Shown: one piece after another, positions 55,693-64,000 of the stretch | How positions within the stretch are numbered: position 1 is the stretch's first letter | Layout: each line of letters starts with the position of its first letter | Source of the DNA: Amylostereum areolatum | Taxonomy: Eukaryota; Basidiomycota; Agaricomycetes; Russulales; Stereaceae | Assembly: GCA_012932865.1 (NCBI GenBank) | Contig: SAXG01000102.1 | Span: forward strand, 1 to 64,000 | Length of the DNA stretch: 64,000 bases | Direction of reading: 5' to 3' | Notes under the pieces: generated by a model | Seen by the model: the letters and a program-made list of their open reading frames with translations, nothing else | What the model was told of the DNA's origin: nothing | Databases searched by the model: none | Translations under genes and position numbers: made by a program

Positions 55693-58326
55693 ATGGGCGA
55701 CCTCGTCAGCGGAAAAGGCGATCTCTCGGGAACGGCGGTCAACACAGCCTCCGCCACCGCCGCCGACTTCAACCCACCCACCCGAGCGTCTTCAGAGGTG
55801 CGCACCCGAACCGTACATTTCCCTGCTCGAATCCCGGTCTGACCTCTCGTGTAGAACAATATCTTCATTGCTGCCCAGCGCGGCGACATCGCTGTCATCC
55901 GTGAGCTCATAGAGTCCGGACAAGCGCGTGCGACCGACCGCGACGAACAGAACATCACCCCCCTCCACTGGGCCGCCATCAACGCCCAAGTCGCCACATG
56001 CCGCTATCTCCTCGAGCAAGGTGCCGAGGTCGACGCCGTTGGCGGTGACCTCGTTGCGACTCCCATGCAGTGGGCTGCACGTGGCGGCTATCTCTATGTC
56101 ATCCAACTCCTCATCGCCCACAACGCCGACCCTAACATCAAGGACACCCAAGGCTACAACACCCTCCACCTCGTCACCCACTCCTCCTCCATCATGCCAC
56201 TCCTGTACTTGCTGCATCAGCCGATCAGCGTCGACGACCGCGACTCCGCGGGGCACACGGCGCTTATGTGGGCCGCGTACCAAGGCGATGCACTCTCCGT
56301 CGAACTCCTCCTCAAGCACGGCGCAAATCCGAACCTCAAGGACGACGCGGGTCTCACGCCCCTGCACTGGGCCGTCGTCCGCGGGAACAAGGTCTGCATA
56401 CGCCGCCTGTTCGAGAAGGGGGCCGAGATCGGTGCAAAGGATAACGAGGGCCGTACCGCGCGCGACATGGCCGTCGAACTGAAAAGCTTGGGTGCGTGGA
56501 AGCGGGCGCTGGAGGAAGGCGGCCTTACGGAGGATGGGTTTCCGAAGAAAAAGCCGTTGAGCGAGGTGAGCGCCCAGCCTGCTGGTTCCGGCCTGTACTG
56601 ACGTTCGCATAGCGTAACACCAAACTCGCGGTGTTCCTCCTGCCGACGGTGTTCCTCTATCTCATATTTGTGACTTTGTCCGTCCTTCCTTGGTATACGG
56701 GGATCATCCTCGCCATGGCCGAGTTCTTTGGCATGCATCACGTACGTTGGCCTGTTCGTCAGATCCGTCCCGTCTCTAATTCCCGCTTAGGTCGTCACAC
56801 GCGTGCTCCTCAACAAACCTACGTATACAGAGAGCGTTACGGCGAGCCCATACTTCTCTGGCATTATATTTGGCTCCATGGTCTGGATCGCTTTCGTTTG
56901 GGCCACCCGTCTCCTCCAACGTATGTCGCCTTCGTGCCCACCTTCCGACTGCAGCTGATTGTTTTTCAGAAACCGGATCCCATGCCTTTACGCATCTGTC
57001 GTTCGCCCTCACGTTCGGCTTGTGCGCATACAACTTTTTCCGAGCCATCACCCTCGACCCCGGCAGGTGCCCCATGCCAGCCAGCGACGCCGAGCTCAAA
57101 TCGGTGCGTGCTCACGCGAGGCTGCGGATTGTCTGACTGACTGTGAGGGCAGATCATCGAAGACCTCGCCTCTGAAGGCCGCCTAAACGGCCAGACGTTC
57201 TGCATCCAGTGCATGGTATCACTTTTTCTCCCCTTTTGCCGCCTACTTTCTGACTGTTTGCGTAGGCCAGGAAACCCCTTCGCTCCAAACATTGTCGCAT
57301 TTGCGACCGCTGCGTGGCCCGCCATGATCAGTAGGTGGATGTATGCGCATATACCCTCGCCTCGTTGACTCCTTTCTGCAGCCACTGTCCTTGGGTCTGG
57401 AATTGTGGTAGGTCCCTCTGTGGTCTTTGGGACGTCGCTCGTTCTGACATGTTTTTAGTTGGCGTGAACAACCACAGACAGTTCATCATCTTCGTGGCGT
57501 CTCTCATCCTAGGCGTCATTCTCCTTGATCGTCTCACCTGGGCTTGTGAGTTTGTCGCTCCCTCAGCGCCTCGCCGTCTCCTCACCCGTTCTCAGATTTC
57601 TCCTCCCTCGAGGGACTGACCCCACCCTCTCCCGCCTGCCTCCTCCCCACCTCCCTCTGCTCCGTCACGGCGACCGACACCTTCCTCTTCTCCGTCGCCT
57701 TCTGGTCGACGCTCCAACTCGTGTGGACCACCGTCCTCCTAGGCAGCCAGATCTGGCAGATCACGCGCCAAATGACCTCGCTCGAGGTGTCCAACCTCGG
57801 CCGGTTCGGGTACATGGGCGGGCGCGGCGGCTCGAGCTACGCGTCGCAGATGGGCATCCGCCACCAGCACCAGCAGACGCTGTCCCCGCCGGACGAGGAG
57901 ACGCCGACGCTCGGCGGCGCGCACGGGCACGTGCACGGCACGCGCAGCGGCGGGATGTGCGCCGGGTGCGGGAGTGGCTTCTTGATGAACCTGCTCGGGT
58001 TCGACAGATTCACGCGCGGCGGGGCCGCGAACGGGCTCGCGCGCTCGGGGAAAGCGGCGAACCCGTTCGATCTGGGGGTGATGGGCAACTGCCGCGACTT
58101 TTGGACGCGCGGGCGTGAGCTCGGGGTCGAGTACGATCGGCTGTACGTCGTGCCGCCGGAGGGGTTCCGCGAGGCGCGGAGGAGGCGGGAGATGGAGGAG
58201 GAGATGGAGGATTCGGGCGCGGGGGCGGCGGGGAGGAAGGGGCTGAGGCAGACGCTGATGATGGGGCTGGGGATCGGGAGCGGGGGAAGACGGACGGGCG
58301 GGTACGAGCCTGTGAGTCAGGCATAG
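55693..58326 (+). CDS. AKR1: AKR1-type ankyrin-DHHC palmitoyltransferase
   Basis: Starts [13 protein letters not shown]. About six ankyrin repeats follow ([89 protein letters not shown]). Then come helices ([38 protein letters not shown]) and the cysteine-rich domain FCIQC-x8[23 protein letters not shown], in which DHHC is intact. A fourth helix pair follows, then a long C-terminal tail with [15 protein letters not shown] resembling the TTxE/PaCCT-type region, and a terminal QA. An intron lies exactly between the two histidines of DHHC. Akr1 enzymes S-palmitoylate Golgi/endosomal substrates such as casein kinases Yck1/2. Confidence 0.9.
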
Positions 58327-59751
58327 GATTTTGTTTTTGGACGAGACGGACGGACGCGTGTAGATTACGGATTGCGATGTTCTCATGTTTACGAATTCTT
58401 GTGATGCATTTTGGGATGTGGAGGAGGGTGGAGATCCCGTGACTGGCCGGTCGCAGGCACCGTCTAGTCACGTGGTATCCTTGTACCGTTCCTTTCTGTT
58501 CGGGCTCCCCGGTGCTTCGTCTCCTTTGCCTGACCCAACGTTTTTTCGCTGGTCTGGGATACTTTTCTTGGCTCTGGAGTCTGAGAGGCGGCGGAGATCT
58601 GACAAGAGCGTCTAGGCGCGGGAGCGCAGCCGCACCGCCCTCTTGGGGGTTCCACCAAGGTTCCACTTACCATCATCGTCCAGGAGCCGTAACTTGCCAG
58701 ATATCCTAGCAAGATGCTTTTCTTCACTCATATTTCACTCCTACCTTTTTATTGGGGCATTGGCGATGGTTCGAGGTGAGGCGCTCAGTTGCCGTGGCGT
58801 CACTCGCCGGTATGTGCACAGTTAACGAGATTTCTAATTCTACCTCAGGCATTCTACGGTGCTAGCCTCCGAGTTTATACAAGCCTAACGCGACCTCGAG
58901 CCTAGCGGCGACCGTGCCAACATCACTTCCGTCGTTCGCGCACCCTGACCGCCTAGTATTTACCACCCGATCGGATATGAAGCGAAGGGCGCAAGGACGG
59001 ACGTCTGTTTTGGACGACGAACCTACAGGCTATCCCACAGTGGACGACTGGCGTCCACGCCCCCTCTCCGGCGCTGGGGATGGGCAAACCACACTCGCCC
59101 CACCCCCGGTCCATCTCCGCGAGCGCGTGCCAGCTCGATATATATACCAACCGCGCGGCTGGACTTCGGAGGTGGGGGGCATCTTCTCCCCCCTCGCGAC
59201 TAACCTGATTTCAGGCTGCCCCTTTGTAGGGTCCGTTTCATCGTTGCCAGTGCGGCCTGACTTTTAGGGATGTGACGAGCGTGATGTACCCACCATAACA
59301 ATGGAACTTGGCCTTTATTTATGGGTGCGTGACTCTATGTGTCTCTATTGGTGTGTGCCCCGCAGATGAGGTTGATAACCTATGTATGGCACACAGGACC
59401 CGACCTCGAGGTCGTCACCTGCGGCTCGCACACATTCTGCACCACTCAGCGATCGAGGGCTGGCCACTTCTCGGATTACGTTTCCGTGGGTGGCTTGATG
59501 AGTTGCCGTATTGCGTCCGCGCGAACTTGAAGGCGGCGAGCCCTCTCATACATATGCACGCTCGCCCACACCTTGCCACCCGTTTCCCCCCGCAAGCGCA
59601 ATTCTACTCTAGCCTCACGGACCCTCCCATTTCGTGATGTCTCGGATGACAGACATGGTGCGTGAAGGGTGTCTCGCTGCCCGAACCGTGCGACGTCGTG
59701 AGTTGACGTTTCGTTTGACAGCGCCGGAGACAGTCGTCGACACGGATCGCG
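58327..59751. other. Intergenic, TATA-like element, no supported gene
   Basis: 1.4 kb between AKR1 and the DUF6535 gene. A TATATATA run (59139-59147) stands about 600 bases before the next start codon. The intervening open frames show no motifs; part may be a long leader with introns. Confidence 0.45.
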
Positions 59752-61916
59752 ATGCCGCATGATGCGGGGGACTCAGTCGACCCCGCCGCGGATCCCGTCC
59801 GGTGGATGTGGCGCCGCTACCACAAGTCCAACCAGGCCTTCGACAATGCGTTTATCGAGAAGTGGCGGAATGACCTGGACGGGGTCTTGGTTTTCGTACG
59901 TCCTTCCCGTCCATTTTGGCGCCTGCTTCCCGCTCACCGTGGCATGATTTTTATTTTATTCTAAACTTCCAGACCGGGCTTTTCTCCGCGATGGTCTCCG
60001 CATTCTTCATCGACAGCTACCACAACCTCCAGCCCGATCCGAATCGGAGTATCATCCGCCTTCTGACCGGTATTTCTACCTCTCTCGACACCCCCACCGG
60101 CGCCCCTCCTTCAAATGCATCCGCCGCCAACTTCACTATATCCCCTCAAGACCTTAGGGCTAGCGTTTTCTTCCTATACAGCCTCTTTTTCAGCGTCACC
60201 TGCGCGCTCGCAGCGACGCTCGTGCAACGATGGGCGCGCATGTTCACCCAGGACACCACCACGCTTCCCGTCCCAGGCAGCGAGCTCGGACGCCGCCGCG
60301 CGCTCACCGTCGTGGGCGCCGTGCGCTTCTTCATGCCCGCCGTGTGCGAGAACATGCCCTTCTTCCTCCACATCTTCGTCTTCCTCTTCTTCGCCGGCCT
60401 CGTCGACTACCTGCGCTCCATCAACGACCTCCTCGCAGACACCATGCTCGGCCTGGTGACGTACATGTCGATCGGGTACGCGGTCCTCACCGTGCTTCCC
60501 CTCCTCTGGCGCGACTGCCCGTACCAGACGCCGGTGTCGTTCGTCATCTGGCGCGCGCTGCTGGTGCTCACGTTCCTGGCCACCGTCGTCTGCCGGCTGG
60601 CGATCAAGGTCCTGGAGAAGACGACGTCGCGGCCGACGCGGGGGTTCTTCGAGGCGCCGCCCCGCTTTTACCGGCCGTTTACGATGTGCTTGGGCGAGTT
60701 CACCGCGAGGGCGCGCGCGAACGGGAAGCTCCGCGTGTCGGACGCCGTAGCCCTCCTCGATCTCGCTGGATCGTTCAATGACGCGTGCGAGAAGACGACG
60801 TTTCTCGAGGGCTTCAACGGATTCCTTGAAGATTGCGGAGTCGATCTGAAGCCGGGAACGCTCGACGGGTTCCACCACGAAGGTCTCTCTGCCTTGAGGT
60901 ACCTCGCAGACCACGCAGCCCCCATTATTGCCACCATGGTCTCCGTCCTGTCCTCCCCCGATCCTCATGCCGCCCTCGATGCCTGTGAGAAGACCGAGGC
61001 GCCAGCGAATGCCACGATCCAGACCTGCATGCAGGCATTTCGATTGGTGACCCTCCACCCTACCCACCTCGGTCGCCCCCGGCACGCCCCCAAGGTCATG
61101 TTCTTCCAGTCGACGGAGTCGATCAACGACGTCGCCCGGATCGTGCCCCTCCTTCGGTCCATCGCCGCCAGCGCCAGCGCCGACGCCGCGACGGCCGTGA
61201 CGGCGCGGAGCATGCTCGCCCTCATCGTCGCCGAGGCACTCTACATCGCGTCCCAAGGGGGCGCCGAACGCGCGGGCTTCGTCTGGATGGTGCGCGAGCA
61301 CCTCCTTTCCGTCTGCCCGGTGGACGCGCAGGGCGACGACGCCGCGGTGCTGAAGGATGGCCCGTACGCCTGCGTCTCCACGTTGCTTGAGGACGTCCTA
61401 CCGCACATCGATGGAGAGGCGGCGCTGTCCTACATCCTCCACCCCGCGCTGCGCGTGGCAGCGGCGTGCGCGCCGGAGCCCCCTGCCCCCGATGCACTGC
61501 GCGAGGCCTTCAGCCGTGTGCAGCTACTGGCGGACGGGATGACGGTGTGCTGGGACGAGGGGGTGTCGGTGCTGGGGGGCGACAGCGACACGAAGACGCT
61601 TGTGGAACGGCCGAACCGCGTCGTGCCGCGACGGGAGGGTTCGTTCACCGGGCGATCGCAAGAGGCATACCGCCGGCTCCTCGAGGCCATCCGTCCATTC
61701 CACACCGCTCTCGTTCATCCAACCGCATCCGAGTCGCGCCCGGCTCCTGTCCAAGGACCGCCCTCCCGCAAGAGATGGCTGCCGTTGTCCAGACTTACAC
61801 ACCGGCATTTGCATGGCAAACCGAGCTCCGGGACTTTCTGTAAGGAAATTTCCGCCTCTCCAGAAAAACTGCGTTCTGAAGATGGGTATTGCGAGTCCGT
61901 CGCCGAAGTGGTTTGA
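59752..61916 (+). CDS. DUF6535 membrane protein
   Basis: Two exons: 59752-59895 and 59973-61916 (77-bp intron, phase 0). The N-terminal domain matches DUF6535: WRRYHKSNQAFDNAFIEKW, then LDGVLVF|TGLFSAMVSAFFIDSY with first helix, LQPDPN, the FTISPQDLRASVFFLYSLFF helix, TCALAATLVQRWARMF, FFLHIFVFLFFAGLVDYL and a fourth helix. The remaining ~400 residues are soluble, helical and ARM-like in texture (repeated SVLSSPDPHAALDAC, LLRSIAASASADAA), ending in a basic linker. About 695 aa. The family is strongly expanded in Agaricomycetes and has no assigned function. The protein probably sits in a cellular membrane with the large C-terminal part in the cytosol. Confidence 0.82.
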
Positions 61917-62040
61917 GGGCTAAGGTGGAGTTCTCGTATTTGCACTATGACGCTATGTGTCGTACACACGTTCGAAAATTAACATGTATTTTTTCAATGT
62001 GTATTATTATGCATGACTTGACGTTGGAGTGTGACCATCC

Positions 62041-62530
62041 CTAGGCCAAGAGTGAGTCCGACGGGCTGGAGAGCTGCGAGCCACCATCGTAAAGGGTTCC
62101 AGATTTGTCCGCGACAAAGTTCGGACCAAGGCTTTGGAGATGTTCGGCGAATTCATACGGGATTCGAGGGGTCTTTTCGCGAAGGGTCCGCTCGACCAGG
62201 CGATGACGTGTTTTGTAGACGCGGCAATCCGTCGACATTGGTCGGAAGACGGGTGGGTGTCGAGAGAAATGCCAGATAGCTTAGGTAGAGGAGTAGAATT
62301 TTGAGATTTGCGTTTGGCGGCCGGGAAATCAGGTACGACGTTGACGCACTCGTGCCTTGGGGCGCATGTTAGTACTTCGATAAGCTGTAATGGAAGGGAA
62401 AGAGCGTACGTCCCGGATGTCCCAGTCCAACGAACGGGCCGAATGTACATTTCGCGCCGTATGGTATTTGTACTGGGTGGCGACGGCGGAGCCCCTATTC
62501 GAAGGGTCAAATCTAGGGAAGGCGCCGAAG
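62041..62530 (-). CDS. Possible small gene, unrecognised
   Basis: Minus-strand segments look coding when joined. FDPSNRGSAVATQYKYHTA through SARSLDWDIRD ends at a GTACGC donor near 62,410. A short HECVNV piece follows, then another intron. IWHFSRHPPVFRPMSTDCRV then continues to YEFAEHLQSLGPNFVADKSG and a TAG. Splice sites exist but the first exon was not found, and the family is unknown to me. It may be a 3' portion of a gene whose start is degraded. Confidence 0.35.
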
Positions 62531-63325
62531 GGTGGGCCTAGGGAGGATATCGACTACGCGTATGCACAATAGACAGTGGAACCCGCACTTGAGGGTATTG
62601 TTCTCCGGCGGCGGTCCAGGCGGCTAGGGATAATCTCTTCTATTGATTCGGATAGAGTTGCGGTTGACTTGTGAGGAGGGGGCCGCATCTATCAATTGCG
62701 CGGTATTGAGGTCCTCGGGAGACAGTAAGAAAGGGAGAGGTGGGAGAGGTGAGGACCCCACACATTCAATTTGCCTGGCTCGCTGCGGGACACCGCTACG
62801 TAGCAGACTATACGAATGATAACAGGGAGATCTAATGGATAGATACATCCGTGGGAGGATGCAGATGGGGATGCATGAGAAAGGACTGGCTGAGGGCAGC
62901 CGCAGAGGAGACAAAGAGTTGAGGATGTTTCGGGGAATCGATCGTACCCGCGTGACCCGTACCCGCGACCCGTCACGCGTCACGGGTCGGCAGACCCCTA
63001 GTGGTGGACGTACACTTCAGCTGTAGTGTTCGACTGGTCAGTACTGCAGTCAGAAGCCGTGCGCGAAAAGGATCATCAAAGAATGCACCTCGATTTCAGC
63101 CCGCCATACAAAGTCTCAACGCAAGAGGGGCACAGTCGGAGATACGCGTCTCGTCACGTGCGAGGACTTCTGCTGAACTGAGTGACCAATGCTGGGACCG
63201 GTTGGAATATACTTCTGGCCTCTGACCAACAGGTCATCGAACCGCAGAGCTCGTTAGGTGAGCAGCTTCATGCTCCTTTACATCGTAAAGTATACCAAAC
63301 CTGGAACTAACAAACGTCAAGGACA
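62531..63325. other. Intergenic with GACCCGT palindromes
   Basis: No gene is supported. At about 62,947-62,990 the words ACCCGCG, GACCCGT, ACCCGCG and GACCCGT-CACGCGTC-ACGGGTC form a compact cluster with an inverted repeat around an ACGCGT core. ACGCGT itself matches the MCB cell-cycle box known from other fungi, but only one copy is seen. Confidence 0.35.
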
Positions 63326-64000
63326 ATGTCGTTGTGCCCTTCCTCTACTGAGCCCAGCATACCTCTGCCCACATCGTACATTGATCTGGAGGCCATCAAA
63401 CATCCGAATGTGCTCTACGACAAAGACTTCAAGAGGGTGGTCAGGATCTCGAAGGGAACGGTCGTCAAATATGGTGGAATGGACCTGGCGGAGGAGGTCA
63501 TCTGCATGCGTTTCGCGGCAAAGCGACGGTTGCCTGTCCCCAAAGTCATTCACTGTCCAGGTGTCCCAGAAAAGAGGTTCGTGTCAATATCACTGCAAAG
63601 ATTTCTTTTCTCTTATCCATAGTGCCACTCCATGCGAAAAGCATATGGCATTATGAAGCGAGGATATGTGCACTTTTTTCTGATGGCTTACGTATTGCAG
63701 GGTGCCTTGGACCATGCCAGGGCCAAACGATGGCCTTCTTCCTACAGATGTCTGGTATATCTGTATGGAAGAGGTCAAAGGCGTCTCCCTTGACCGGGTT
63801 GTCGACCAGCTGCCGGAAAACGTTCTGACATCCATTGGCGAACAGCTCAAGACCATCGTTGTCCAGATAGGCAGCCTGCAGGCACAAACCCTTGGATCAG
63901 TGACCGGTGATTCGTACCGCACATTGCTGGTTCCCCCTCCCTACCAACCTGAGCGTGTCTTTGCGTCCGTTACCGAGTTTCGCGAATTCTTCCTCGGTCT
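63326..64000 (+). CDS. Kinase-like (APH-fold) protein, 5' part
   Basis: Starts MSLCPSSTEPSIPLPTS and runs off the window. Exon 1 is 63326-63576; a 124-bp intron (GTTCGT..TTGCAG) leads to exon 2 from 63701. Features of the aminoglycoside phosphotransferase/choline kinase-like fold: RVVRISKGTVVKYGG, where the Lys in VVKYG is the likely ATP-binding lysine; EEVICMRFAAKRRLPVPKVI, the helix-C and strand-4 pattern EA-x-x-M-x-F-V-...-IPVP-V typical of this group; and VWYICMEEVKGVSLDRVV, the hinge region. The catalytic HGDL-type loop would lie beyond the end. Such genes are abundant in mushroom genomes and their substrates are unknown. Confidence 0.7.

Noticed and set aside
60174..61301. 375-residue minus-strand frame
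   Set aside because: Antisense of the DUF6535 gene; its GC-rich third positions keep the opposite frame open.

Overview
The window looks like nuclear DNA of a filamentous basidiomycete, probably an Agaricomycete. Coding genes are cut by many short introns (about 44-75 bp) with GT..AG borders. The gene families are typically fungal: Goodbye-NACHT STAND receptors, a DUF6535 membrane protein, a Plavaka-type transposon, a two-finger GATA factor with an AreA-like N-terminus, and a CHZ-motif histone chaperone. The gene models below were spliced by eye so that reading frame and family motifs are kept; none has been tested against transcripts.

Left part (1-18 kb) is accessory in character. Two diverged paralogous genes lie on the minus strand (963-2450 and 6042-7465). 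Both share intron positions and both lie beside GC-rich degenerate repeats full of CCGCGG-like palindromes. Between them are remains of a ribosomal protein uS11 gene and of a nitronate monooxygenase gene. Two orphan genes then start back to back (8103-9373 minus, 9502-10239 plus), followed by three degenerate ~210-bp tandem units. Next is a Goodbye-NACHT-ankyrin NLR (11458-15525) that has an in-frame TGA, which a 45-nt intron could remove.

Middle (18-39 kb): a GATA transcription factor with a 12-nt micro-exon in its second zinc finger; a long, mostly featureless GC-rich interval; an MFS sugar transporter; a large multi-pass membrane protein with a glycosylated-looking ectodomain; a ~180-bp inverted repeat; and a CHZ1-like H2A.Z chaperone.

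Right part (39-64 kb): a second Goodbye-NACHT gene on the minus strand, which carries no ankyrin repeats and ends in a hydrophobic tail. A Plavaka transposase head-to-head with a DUF6532-like gene begins almost at its start codon. Then come an NAD(P)-binding protein and a short-chain dehydrogenase whose last exon is split by a 294-bp MITE. A head-to-head pair follows (Golgi pH regulator family protein and the AKR1 ankyrin-DHHC palmitoyltransferase), then a DUF6535 membrane protein, a possible small gene, and the 5' part of a kinase-like/APH-fold gene that runs off the end.

The housekeeping block (about 50-58 kb) concerns redox metabolism and Golgi function. The 9-15 kb and 39-48 kb blocks look like fast-evolving self/non-self recognition and transposon territory.
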